From: Toxorhynchites rutilus septentrionalis
Lineage: Eukaryota; Arthropoda; Insecta; Diptera; Culicidae
NCBI RefSeq assembly: GCF_029784135.1
Contig: NC_073746.1
Coordinates: 72,954,042 to 73,018,041, forward strand
Direction: 5' to 3'
DNA length: 64,000 bases
Shown: piece after piece, positions 48,793 to 60,949 of the stretch
How the letters are laid out: each line of letters begins with the position of its first letter
Position numbering within the stretch: position 1 is the first letter of the stretch
Notes under the pieces: model-generated
Seen by the model: only the letters and a program-made list of their open reading frames with translations
What the model was told of the DNA's origin: nothing
Database searches by the model: none
Translations under genes and position numbers: made by a program

Positions 48793-49784
48793 TAGTGTAG
48801 GTGTAGTGGGCAACAATATCGGGAGGAAATGAAAAATAGATTTTTCTCTGTTGGTTCAAAGATTTTCTGGACTAACACAATTTTTTGCTAATCAACTCAA
48901 CAGCAAATCCAATTAACATAATCAACCAGCTTCAATTTGGTCCCTAGAAAGTTTCTGTATGGGAGGGATATTTCAGTTTGAATGAAAACTTACCCTTTCG
49001 TTTTTGATGATGAATTATTCAATAAAACCTCATCGTACCGCAAATCGGAAGATCGGGAGATTTGGTAACTCCAATGAATTCTGCAAAAGGATAATTTGTA
49101 TAATTTTATTTTTTTCCATCGATTTCAAAAAATGACAAAAACAGGATATCGCATATGGTTTCAATATGAAACGTTCACAGATGTTTAGGGAATACACTAG
49201 GCTAAAAATTTACCTGCAAACATTAGAACTTGCTGCGATATTTGCAGAATAACAGTGGATTTTGTAAAGCATTATAAAACCTGTTTTTGGCACTTCTTGA
49301 AAATCGATGCAAAAAAAAATTTTTTTTTTTTCGTCATGGTAACGAATTATCCTTGTGCAGAAATTATTGGAGTTTTCAAAACTGCCTTTCGTTTTTCGTT
49401 CTTGGAACCAAATTAAAGCTGGTTGATAAGGTTAATTGAATTTGCTATTGAATTTGTTAGCAAAACATTGTGTTAGTCCAGAATATTCTTGAAAAAAAAA
49501 GAAAAATAGATTTTTCATTTATTCCCGATATTGTTACCTACTACATCTACACACATCAAGATAAAAATATGTACGTAAAATATTCTAATATATTAAAGTT
49601 GTAGCTTCAAAATGATGCGCATTTTATCGATATGCGTTGGTTTTTCACGAAGTTACAGCATGTCAAAAATCACTTAAAATTTCCGACTTCGCACTCTGTT
49701 CCTCTAATTTTTTAGTCGAGTGTATGTTGCATTCAATTCAATTCGAACATTGTTTCATTCAATCGATAATTTAATGAATACAGT

Positions 49785-49852
49785 ACAAATGCTTACTAAG
49801 GCAACGGTAGTCCCACGTCAACCTTGCGGTTATATCATAGATATAACCCACC
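49785..49852 (+). mobile_element. Helentron-like element, 3' terminus (copy C)
   Basis: TAGTCCCACGTCA (subterminal inverted motif) is followed by a hairpin with 8-bp arms, GGTTATAT and ATATAACC around CATAG, then CCCACCCA and a T-run. It matches the 3' ends of copies B and E. The 5' part could not be traced. Confidence 0.6.
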
Positions 49853-52800
49853 CATTTTTTATAAATCTGACTAAACATTTCAAATTTTATAGTATAAATT
49901 TCAAACGATTAATGAGGAAAAGAAGGAGTAGCCAATTCAAACCCAGTCCATGTCAATTGAATAAAAATCATGTTTGAATGATCAACACAATCCAGTATCA
50001 TTTGAGAAATTATTCTTTCCCATCCAAGCTAATATAGGTTATCTGCGGTGCGCAACTTAGTCCCTAGAATCCTCAGAATCTCTTATATGGGCAAAGCTCA
50101 TATAGACCTTAATCCTATTTGGCACTCTATTTTGTATCCGAAATAACGATTTCAACTAAATGAAGATATGTTTTTCGAATACATAGAACATACAACATGT
50201 CAGTTAAGCTTCACGTCAACCAAACAGGGCGGCTTTGTTTCTCATTCACCTGTCCGAACTGACAAACCTAATTCCCGGTATTTCTGCACTGTCCACGTCT
50301 ACTGATCTGTCTTTATCCTGATGACGCTCATAAACGTAAGTGGACCGATACCGATTCGGATGAGAAAACGAAGGTGACCTCCGGGTCCGGAGTTTGGAAT
50401 GTGTTCCGCACTAATGAAAAGGGTTCCCAAGTAATAACACTGAAACAGATTTTCGTAACCACTGGCTGCGAAATATTAAAATCGACAGACCGGACTCCAA
50501 TAAAACAAACCATCCTTGTTGGAGTTTTTCTTGTTCGCTTCGCTACTGATGGTTATCCGATTATGACACGATTCGCAGGAACAAAAAAATCAGAAGATAC
50601 AGTATTTGCCTGTTTGCTCTGCTCCCTGGCTTTCAGGGCCGACAAACGCAAAGCGGCGAACACTGCAACCTTCCCAAAAATAACTTTCACCGCCCAGCTG
50701 AGAACCATTCATGAAAATGGGAGCGGATGAGTGCGCCTAACGCCCTTCGGGCGCTTGTTTTTCATAATTCGATTTTTGCACTGCTACATGAAAATGGACG
50801 CAAAAAGAAAATTAATTTGGACAGAACACCAAATACTTTTGTTGCTGTGCTTAAATTTGGATTGTTGTTTCTGGCTCCCCGTTCGTATTTACTGGGAAAT
50901 TCCTTTCGTTTGCTTGCTCCGAGAGGAAGCCACTTGAAGATACCGGGAGAAAAGATGAGGTTAATGAATTTCATTCTCTGGCCATTTTACCGCTCGAGTA
51001 ACTGAATGAAGTAAATGATGGAGTGATCCGCTCAACTTTTCCATGAGTTGCTATCTGCGAAACGGTGTAATGGAGGAGTATTTCTCGGAACACTTTTGAT
51101 GGGCTCAACGCAACTTCGTTGTACAAATTTATGGTTGAATCAAGGCTGAACCGATGTTTCAAATTTGGAAGCATTGAGTTGATTTGAACCCACATTTGAT
51201 TCCATAATCCCTGGTTTGGGGATTATGGAATCAATTAGATTGATTAAATGTGTATATAATACCATTGAGATACAGAATACCCCCTTAATCGCATCTTCGT
51301 CGGATTGAAAAGCATTTGTATTCGAAAACTGTGATAACACTGGAAAGTGAGCAGATAGTTATTCAACAACTGTATTATCCGTTTTACGATTCGAAACAGA
51401 ATGCAAAACTCAACAGGTCCACACGACAGCGGAATGGTTTCGCCAAGTCCCACGATAGTCGGATCAATTGTTTTACATTTTCAAAGTGATTGCACCGTTT
51501 CTGCATTGATTCTACATAGCAGTAAACTTCACGGTCATTGGAAATATGGGACACGTCAAGCGGAGGAAAGACATCGATCTTCTTGGCTGTCCCTGACATC
51601 GGAAGCACGAAAGCGCGTGGAATTTCGTTACTTTGGTCTCGGGGATAGCCTCTTTCTCTGACTCGGTGAATCGTTCTTTGTTCCAGCGCGCAGTGCGAGT
51701 AGCAACGCGGATATTTTTCCACCGCTGGCGCTTCTGGAGAACTTCCTTTTCCGCTTCAAAGGAATGCTTAATTTTGCATGCTGAACCGAAACCGAAACTT
51801 CGCGAGGTGGAACTACTGGAGAAGTTAATTTGTTTGAATTCATTTCATTGCTAAATTTAATAAAATGTTCTTTTAGTGGGATAGCTTGAATTCTTTATGA
51901 CTGTAGCGGAATTGAGATTTTATTTCTATTTGCAGTGTTTTAAAGCAGCTCATGTTGGTGTAATCGTTCGCAATTCCGAGTTTATTCAGAAATGAATTGA
52001 TGTCCTAATTTATGCCTGAATTAATTTTAATTCTATTGATTTTGTTCTACCTTTGATTTATCTATGAAAAACCGAATAATGCAATACTAGTTGAGGCACG
52101 CCACAGCTATGAATAAATTTTCACGCCGCATGTCGAACCAAAATACAAAAACCGGATTCAACATCCAGCGGAGCAATATTCGATTCCGAACATAAAAAAA
52201 AGCAATCGGTTATTGGAGCTATTGCGAAACGACAGAACCAGAATGGCTTCCGGAAGAGCTAAGCTCCATCGTGAGGAACATCGTGAGCGTCCAATAAAAA
52301 ATAAGGCAAGATATACACACTCTCAATTTTCGCTTGTTTTTATGATATGCAGAAAGTTTGTGCCATAGATGGTGGTACATTGGGACAAAATTTCGATTTA
52401 CATGACGATAAAAGGTTGGTACATTTATTACAATGTATAATGCGCCACAGAATTATGCCAGCATTCGATTGGGTTGAGCGACTTCAAGTTTTATTGATCC
52501 GTTTTCGGCGAATGGAAGAACATGAAATCAGTCGTACATAATAGTATTGTTATGCGTACCATGGAGTTCTATCCAATCAAAAATATTCATTGAATAAACG
52601 GCAACATTGAAATGTATGATGTTCACGATAGTGAAACCGATCGCAATTGACCTTGAAGTGAAATGGTTTCAATCTACTAGCGCGAAACATCAATCGCAGG
52701 CTGCATTGGTGCTTGGTAACATGAATGCATGTTATTTGAACAGATGAGCAGATATTATTATTCAACTTAAATCTAAACTCGATCACTTTTGTTATGAAAT

Positions 52801-53460
52801 TATATCCAGTCCGCAATCAATTCGATAGAAAAGTGTTAAAGTTGATAATAACGGGTAAATTTTCTTTTAGTTGTCAGTGACCTATCATATTCCGCAAGCG
52901 TTAGTTTTCCAATCTCGCACCGATGCCCACCAGTCCACATTAGCCAATGATATCACGTTGTTATTGGCTTATTGGAATATATTGGAAGGAATATAAAGAA
53001 CAGTTTAGATTATATATAGGGATATCAACATAGCTCATCCTAAGCCACTGGAAATACGTGAATGGACGGTAATTTCCGAGAAGAATAACAGTAGAGGTCT
53101 CAGTAGGGCTGAAACAGATTGTTTTAGCGAAGATATGGATACTATAAAGCTTGAATGTATTCAGTGCTTTCATATTAACTCATAACCAACCAGAAAATCT
53201 AATCGAATCGAACAATCGAACAGCAACATCAACATTGACATATGGTAATGTTTTCTCACCAGATAATTTATTAACTACCATTTACCATCCATTCAATTAA
53301 TTCTGTATGACTTTCTTTAGAGACACCAATTCCGACCGTGAGCGGTAAAAATAAAACAAAGCGTATTTTCACTATGAATTATATCATTATTTGTTCATCT
53401 ATCTTCTAACAATAAAACAAAAATTGAACGGAGAAAAAATATTCATAACTACAATAGTTA
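49853..53460. other. No gene seen
   Basis: About 3.6 kb without paired repeats or recognised protein motifs. Frames of 60-118 codons occur on both strands (the longest, 50374-50730, has no family signature). Possibly an intron or intergenic sequence. Confidence 0.35.
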
Positions 53461-53469
53461 AGAGCTGTT

Positions 53470-56400
53470 AAAGTGAGGGTGTTTCAAAAAAAAAAAAAGT
53501 TGTGCCATGACGTACACGATTCCAGTCCTTCTGGTTATCTGAAACAAAAAAATCGAACAGATTCTGAATCAATAGAGAGGCCGCTATCGCATGAACCTCG
53601 GACAAGTCAAAAATATCTATTTTGACAAAATGGTGGCCGTTTGAAAAACGAAATGCGGTTCAAAACGTTTTTTCTTACGATTCCCGCTTTTTTTAAAAGT
53701 AGTAAAATTTTAAAAATATAATTTTTTAAAGGTTCATGCGATAGAGAGATGCCTGCAGATTGTGACCATATAAATTCGACATAAATCGGAAGTAGAACTT
53801 GAGATATCGCGTACGCCAGAAAAAACTTGTTTCGAGAAAAACGCGTTTAAAGTTCATTTCTATGGTCGTACGTGGTTAGATACCGCATCACTAAAATGGC
53901 TCTAGCTCGGTGAATAATAGGATTTTCGATAAGTTCTTTCTAGGGTATATTCTCGAATGTCCAAACTACAGACATATGAAGGAAAAAAGATTTTTTTTCA
54001 AATTTCTAGATTTCTAGAGTTTTCCCTGGAAATTGCCAGTTTTTTTCAAGCACGCCAGTTAAACACCCAAAGGCAAAATATAAGGTTGAGGAACAAGTTA
54101 TCCATTATTTTCTCGTCAGCTGGCTTTAGTGATCAATATCTCGCATAATATCGATCATACAATTTCAAGTTTAGGCACGTTGTAAAGGTGGCATTTAACA
54201 CTAAAAAAAAATTGTATAGTTGTTTTTTGTTTGTTCCATTCAGTTGTGAGTTACAGGGTGTTAACAATGGAGGTCAACAAAGAGAAAATTCGGTACATTT
54301 CACATTTTGTACATTTTCTTATTTTATAAATGCGAAAATGTAAGCCAGGCGCCTAAAATTATGATTGATGTTTATGGTGCCGATACTGCAATAGTAAAAT
54401 ACATGCAATTTAATTTATTTTCAAAATTTTTTAATTTTTTTAATTTTTTTAAATATATTTTTTTTTGGCAATTTTATTAATTTTTTTTTCACTGCAATAC
54501 TCTACATTATGATCTCTACTGTCCACAAATGAACCATTCGAAGCTAGCGATTGACCGAAGACATTCAGAATTTGCCAACATAAGTGGTGTTTTGTTCCCT
54601 CAGGACAAGGCAAGACCACACAATTCCGAGAGCTTGATTGTGATGTTAAAATGCATCCACCATATAGTTCGGATTTGGCACCAAACCATTATCAGCTTCT
54701 CCTCGCTTTGGAAAATTTCCAGAGTGATAAGAAAATGGGATCAAGAGATGATTGTAAAAATCTATTGCTGTCGTTTTTCGCTAATAAGGACCAAGACCTC
54801 TATGATAGAGACATTATGAAGCTATCTTTAGCAAACAACAAATTTTCCAACAAAACGGTGTACATTTGTCCCAAATCGGACAATCCGAAGTATATTGAAA
54901 ATAGTTTTGAGTTTCACCCAAAGATAATGGATTACTTTTTCCCCAACCTAATATATCCTGCATTTTTCTTGTCATTTTAATTTTTTTTTGTAATTTTCAT
55001 TTTCTTTTCATAATTTTCATTTCTCAGCTATAATTCGTTACTACACAATAAGTTGGTTTGTGAAGTAGAGAGGGTACACGTAAGACTTCGACTTCGACGA
55101 TTATTCATTTAAACTTCTTGTCTTATGCTCTAAGCAGGGTGAACAATTTTAACAGATTATTTAAAAGCGAAAGTCCGGAACTGTGTGAGGTAAATTCGAG
55201 CGTTACAAGATTGTTCAGGACAATAGAACAGGACAAATAGTAGAGTACTATATGATCCGATAAACTTCGACCGGCCAAAAATTTATTTTTTGTTATCAAT
55301 ACCTTCAAACGTTCACGTTTTCTTACCAAGCGCTCGTTCATGGGTCCAATCGCAGAACAGTTTAAAATTACCCATTAAAATTACCTTTTAGTATAAAATT
55401 CCTAGTACTTCTACCAAAACCTGTCATTAAAATATCAGATTATTTTCAGACACAACTCTCGTTCAATATTTTCCATGGAATAAATGTTTGATCCAGAAAA
55501 CTTAATAGAATAAAGGCAGCCCTGAATCGGACAATTCCTTCCTCGAGTTTGGCTCTTATCAACAACATTATTTATATAGATGGAAGAAGATATAAAAGGG
55601 CGTTTTATCACATTAAATTCATTTCCACTTTCGAACAAAGATCAATTTTGTTAGCGCATACATCAAATGGACTAACAACGCTTTTCACTATGTAATTGTA
55701 GAACATATGCGAATTGAATTTTCCCATTTTCCTTCAGAGTTTTCCGAAAATTTCCAATTGTTATGTTTGGTTGGAATATGTGAAATATTTTCATGGGACC
55801 CCCTCTCCATTCCAGAGGAGAGAGGGTTGTCATACCATCATAGAAACATTTCTCGTCCCCAAAAACCCTCACATCCCAAATTTGGCTCCAATTGCTTGAT
55901 TAGATCCAGAGTTATGGAGAAATTTTAGGTTCATTCGTATGGCATCCCCCGGTTAATGAAAGGGAAGAGTGTCTATTCACCATACAAATCGTTTCGTGCC
56001 CCCTACAACCTTCACATGCCAAATTTGGCTTTGGATTGATTTTTCGGACTATCGGTTAATTTTGAAAAATCATAACTTAAGAACAAAAAATAACGCCTCT
56101 CTGATTTGTTGATATGTTATGTAAAATTTTTTTTTGCTTAATATTTCTGAAGTTAGGTCATTCAAGAACTTTTCGAAAATCCCATTATTTACCAAGTTAT
56201 AGCCTTTCTTAGTGAAGCGGTATCTAATCTAGTACGGCCATAACAATTAGCTCCAAACGCGTTTTTCTCGAAACTAGTCATTTTCAAACTAGTATACACG
56301 GTATCTCAAGTTCTACTGAACCGATTTATGGTTAATTTATATGAATATAATCTGTAAGCATCTCTCTATCGTATGAACTAATAAAAATATATTTTTTAAA

Positions 56401-56578
56401 TTTTACTATTTTTTCCAAAATCGGATAACATAAAAAACATAAAAAATAGCTGTTTAATATTTTTTTCTTCAAACATTTTTTAACTTATCCGAGGTGCAAA
56501 TGGTAGCGGCACCTTTCCTGATTCGGAATCTGTTCGACTTTTTTGTTGCAGATAACCAGAAGGGCTAGAATCGTATGA
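53470..56578. mobile_element. 3.1-kb element with about 550-bp inverted arms
   Basis: The left arm (53.50-54.0 kb) and the inverted right arm (56.05-56.57 kb) share many blocks, such as CCTTCTGGTTATCTG, GCGATAGAGAGATGC/ACGATAGAGAGATGC and TTTCGAGAAAAACGCGTTT. The core between them includes a mariner transposase remnant. The exact ends and target duplication are uncertain. Confidence 0.6.
54525..54960 (+). pseudogene. mariner (DD34D-type) transposase C-terminal remnant
   Basis: It reads LFPQDKARPHNSE (second catalytic Asp region; DNARPH in intact marinars), then after a frameshift near 54650 HPPYSSDLAPNHYQLL (third Asp) and ALENFQSDKKM...DDCKNLL, ending in DRDIMKL. This is the typical C-terminal half of a mariner transposase. 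The N-terminal part is absent. It lies in the core of the element with long inverted arms. Confidence 0.9.
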
Positions 56579-57050
56579 TAGAGATAGGCGAGCGCTCACG
56601 AGCCGGTTCATCAGAACGAGTATACGATCCACGGTTCTTTACAAACGAACCACGGTTCAAAAAGAGCCGCGGTTTAAAAGAGTATCGGCTCAAAAAATAA
56701 GCCGCTCAAATGAGTCGGATCGTGTCAACGAACGAGCGACTCTGAGCTGCTCCCTGAAATGAACCGTTTTGCCCACGTGTACGCCATAGCAAATTTTTGA
56801 TCAGCTTGTAACTATTCTAATTATGAAAAAAAAATCCGTTCTTTTTTGTTTCATTGTTCAAAAATAGATGAAAAAAAGTAATGTTATAATGGATTGTAGA
56901 AATATTCTTTGTTTCATTTTTCGAAAGTCTAAAAAAGTCCGATATTCGTGTCTCTACACTAGAAAATCACCTTAATTATTTTATTGGTTTATTTTACTGT
57001 GGCAATGTGAGAAAGCACCACATTAAACTTATATTTGTCAAAAGCGAGAA

Positions 57051-57511
57051 AAAGGGGGTCTTCGTAGCCACATTGGTTGCGCGTTCGCTTTGTAAGTGAT
57101 CGATCGTGAGTTCAAAACTCAGGGCCCTCATTGACCATCTTTGTGTTGTTACAGAATAATTACGTCCACGCAACAATCATCAGCGATGGAAATCGATCCA
57201 CGGTCGAAATAAGATCGATTCATCCATACAACTGCTCTGCTCTGCAAGACACATCGGGCTGCTGTTCTATAAATAACTCAACAATGATCAATCAACTGTC
57301 TCCGCTGTCCGGTGGTCCAACTGGATAATGGAAGAACAGAAAGAATACTCTTACGCCTAAATGGCTACTGTGTTAATGTACCATAAGCAATGGTATAGAA
57401 GAAATACTGGCGAATGGCAACTGTGTAATGTGCTAATTATAGATATGATAACCATGTGACATGTACACGATTAAAATTCGGCTGTGCCCTAAATAAATAA
57501 ATGGGATAAAA
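57051..57511 (+). mobile_element. tRNA-derived SINE, second family, copy S2
   Basis: Complete copy with a tRNA-like head, a body matching S1 and an A-rich tail. An 11-bp target duplication AAAAGCGAGAA lies at 57040-57050 and 57512-57522. Confidence 0.87.
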
Positions 57512-57984
57512 AAAAGCGAGAATTTTTTTACATATTTACTTCTTGCTAGGGAAAACGCATAGAAATCATTAAGTTCTTCAAGTATTGACATAAATATGAA
57601 AGTACAATCGTAGAATTAAAGTTTGTGTCATCTTGTTCTTGAATCTATGTTTCAACAACACCAATCAACCTGTATTTAATCATCTCTAGAAACATTATTC
57701 CGCTCCAATCCCACAATCACTTTACATTTACATCCCATTATGAAGTTGGCATCTCGTTGGGAACAAGTCATCGAACAAAACGGCGCATATTTGACTTAAA
57801 ACAGATGATTGTAACTAATTTTATGAACAAATGAAAATTTAAAAAACAGGAAGTGGGTTATATCTATGGTATAACCGCAAGGGTGACGTAGCACTATTGT
57901 TGATTTAGAGATCATTTGTTTGAAGTTGAATCTAAATCCATTCTGAATGAATGAATAAATAAATATTTGGGAGACTTCGAAAAC

Positions 57985-60240
57985 GAGAGCGTTACGTTGG
58001 AGGCACAAGGTTTTATGCATCCAATATAGGATACGAAAAACCTTGTTCTGAAGAATAATCTTCAGAAGCTAACCTGCTAACTGTACTTGATTGACAAATC
58101 ACAAACCCAAATGTATTATATGGATATTTTATGGATAGAAAACATTCAATTAAACTCTTTCACATGAATATATTTTGAAAATTCCCAGAGATTGGCAGAT
58201 TATTTTCAGTAACGATTAGTTATTTCCACATTTTCATCGATACTGGAAGCCCACCAGTGGTTAATACCAACTCGATAACCACCTGTTAATAGCACTTGAT
58301 TGGAACATATTTGGTCACAGTGTTACATGGATAGAAAACATTCAATTAAACTCTTTCACATGAATATATTTTGAAAATTCCCAAAGGAACTGGCAGATTA
58401 TTTTCCAGCAATGATTAGATCTTTCCGGAACTTACTCGATGCTGAATGGCATCCTAACGGAAAGAGTTCTGCGCGTGTATGTGTCGATCCTTCGCCGTCC
58501 ACCTCCTCCAGCACGTTAGGCAACGATGTTGTCTTGTCGATGTCCTCACGAAAAATGAATGTGTCTCACCACCAGAATATCGCTTAAGTATGCTTTTTGT
58601 GTGTGATTGAATCGAGAGAAGGTGTGGTTTACGATGGCAATTTGGAAGGCAAACTAGAGGGGAATGAACTCTCTGAGCTCGGAACTTTCGGCGACTGAGC
58701 AATAATCGATTGCGGGTGCATACAATATTGGATACGGAAATATCCTACTGATGGGGAAGAATAATCTTCTGAAGCTATCCTGTTAATTGCGATTGATTGA
58801 AAAACCACAAAACCAAATGTATTTGATCACAGTGTTACATGGAAAGAAAACATTCAAATAAACTCTTTAACATGAATATATTTTGAAAATTCCCAAAGGA
58901 ACTGGCAGATTATTTTCAGTAACGATGAGATATTTCCACATTTTCCTCGATACTGGAAGCCCACCAGTGGTTAATGCCAACTCGATAACCACCTGTTAAT
59001 AGCACTTGATTGAAACATATTTGGTCACAGTGTTACATGGATAGAAAACATTCAATTAAACTCTTTCACATGAATATATTTTGAAAATTCCCAGAGGAAC
59101 TGGCAGATTATTTTCAGTAACGATTAGATATTTCCACATTTTCCTCGATACTGGAAGCCCACCAGTGGTTAATGCCAACTCGATAACCACCTGTTAATAG
59201 CACTTGATTGAAACATATTTGGTCACAGTGTTACATGGATAGAAAACATTCAATTAAACTCTTTCACATGAATATATTTTGAAAATTCCCAGAGGAACTG
59301 GCAGATTATTTTCAGTAACGATTAGATATTTCCACATTTTCCTCGATACTGGAAGCCCACCAGTGGTTAATGCCAACTCGATAACCACCTGTTAATAGCA
59401 CTTGATTGAAACATATTTGGTCACAGTGTTACATGGATAGAAAACATTCAATTAAACTCTTTCACATGAATATATTTTGAAAATTCCCAAAGGAACTGTC
59501 AGATTATTTTCCAGCAATGATTAGATCTTTCCGGAACTTTCTCGATGCTGAATGGCATCCTAACGGAAATTGTTCTGCGCGTGTATGTGTCGATCCTTCG
59601 CCGTCCACCTCCTCCAGCACGTTAGGCAACGATGTTGTCTTGTCGATGTCCTCACGAAAAATGAATGTGTCTCACCACCAGAATATCGCTTAAGTATGCT
59701 TTTTGTGTGTGATTGAATCGAGAGAAGGTGTGGTTTACGATGGCAATTTGGAAGGCAAACTAGAGGGGAATGAACTCTCTGAGCTCGGAACTTTCGGCGA
59801 CTGAGCAATAATCGATTGCGGGTGCATACAATATTGGATACGGAAATATCCTACTGATGGGGAAGAATAATCTTCTGAAGCTATCCTGTTAATTGCGATT
59901 GATTGAAAAACCACAAAACCAAATGTATTTGATCACAGTGTTACATGGAAAGAAAACATTCAAATAAACTCTTTAACATGAATATATTTTGAAAATTCCC
60001 AGAGGAACTGGCAGATTATTTTCAGCAACGATTAGATATTTCCACATTTTCCTCGATACTGGAAGCCCACCAGTGGTTAATGCCAACTCGATAACCACCT
60101 GTTAATAGCACTTGATTGAAACATATTTGGTCACAGTGTAACATGGATAGAAAACATTCAATTAAACTCTTTCACATGATTATATTTTGAAAATTCCCAG
60201 AGGAACTGGCAAATTATTTTCCGGATCTTTCTCGATGCTG
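57985..60240 (-). repeat. Tandem array of 198-bp and 512-bp monomers, 1106-bp higher-order unit
   Basis: Using the landmark CTGGCAGATTATTTTC, monomers start at 58192, 58390, 58902, 59100, 59298, 59496, 60008 and 60206. Spacings are 198, 512, 198, 198, 198, 512 and 198. The 512-bp type contains a 198-like part plus an extra block (TGCGCGTGTATGTGTCGATC...). One 512 plus three 198 units gives the 1106-bp repeat that recurs at 58390 and 59496. The extra block's 82-codon frames (58454-58702 and 59560-59808) are copies differing at one residue, with no known family. Confidence 0.9.
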
Positions 60241-60269
60241 AATGGCATCCAAACGGAAAGAATTCCGCG

Positions 60270-60271
<2 letters not shown>

Positions 60272-60300
<29 letters not shown>
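60272..60300. repeat. (TG)n microsatellite
   Basis: About 14 TG units. It replaces the TGTATGTGTCGATCC stretch of the 512-bp monomer, where the array joins the 5' part of the Helentron-like element. Confidence 0.9.
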
Positions 60301-60477
60301 AGCGGCTGCTTCGAGATCCTCCCGGGGAAGAGTTTTTGGCATCACTCTCCTCCTGATGGATTCCCTTCTGGCCTAAGGTGCACAAACAGGCTCTTGGTGA
60401 CACCGTTCATCAGCGCTTTCATGATAAACGAAGAGCTTCACCACAACAGCGACAACATGCTCCAATCGCTGTTCAAT

Positions 60478-60518
60478 TAGAACTGAGTGGATTTCCGAGC
60501 GGCGCTCGCTTATATACC
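60478..60518 (-). promoter_or_regulatory. TATA/initiator-like block inside the Helentron-like copy B
   Basis: On the minus strand, TATATAAGCG is followed about 28 bp later by CTCAGTTC, an initiator-like sequence. Copy A keeps the same arrangement at 12353-12390. Function inferred. Confidence 0.4.
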
Positions 60519-60949
60519 GATTGGTGATTTCAATAGCCTGTTTTGAAAGCAATTTTAAGACTATTGAAACAAGTTTTTGGATCAGAAAGTAACAAGTATA
60601 GAACGCGTAGACATTTTATCTATCGAATGAAGTGTTTATCATACCATTTCGTTCAGTTGTTTAGGAGCTATTAACGCTCAAAATCTCGGTCTCCGGCGTA
60701 ACGCTTTCGTTTTCGAAACTTTGATTTTACACCCCGGTATAGAAATGAAAGATGTAGTCCTACGTCAAAAAAATACCGCAGAACTTTTTTGACAGCCTAA
60801 TATGTTTGTATGATTGTATGTTTGTAACATGTTTGTAGCGCTGACCCATATTAATAGAAATTTGACCCCCTTTCCTGTTGACCGATTGATCTGAAATTTG
60901 GTACTCATCTTTATCTCTGTAGTCATTATAAAACTGCGTATTTCATTAT

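Larger units (their letters stand above)
47420..49722. mobile_element. Long-terminal-repeat-arm Tc1-like MITE (CACTCGACAAAAAATTAGAG)
   Basis: Inverted arms of about 170 bp (47420-47590 and 49553-49722), with the outer tip CACTCGAC and TA at 47418-47419 and 49723-49724. The interior holds a second TA-flanked element (47599-48792) and non-coding sequence. No transposase is present. Confidence 0.85.
57847..60766 (-). mobile_element. Helentron-like non-autonomous element, copy B, long form
   Basis: Read on the minus strand it begins GACGTAGGACTACATCTTTC (60766 downward) and ends with the subterminal inverted motif, a GGTTATA...TATAACC hairpin and CCCACTTCCTG at 57847, bordered by A-runs (T-runs on the element strand) at both sides. 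It aligns with copy A at both ends. Between them it holds a TATA/initiator-like block, a (TG)n tract and a 2.2-kb tandem array. The layout (unique 5' part, central tandem repeats, 3' hairpin, T-run site) parallels Drosophila DINE-1-type HINEs. Confidence 0.7.

Noticed and set aside
50374..50730. 118-codon plus-strand frame
   Set aside because: No motif and no neighbouring exon signals; overlapping frames on the other strand are equally open.
58454..59808. Two nearly identical 82-codon genes (58454-58702 and 59560-59808)
   Set aside because: They are the same block of a duplicated 512-bp monomer, with no motif; duplication of the repeat explains them.
58192..60240. CRISPR array
   Set aside because: Eukaryotic context; the units are 198/512-bp tandem monomers without short repeats separated by unique spacers.
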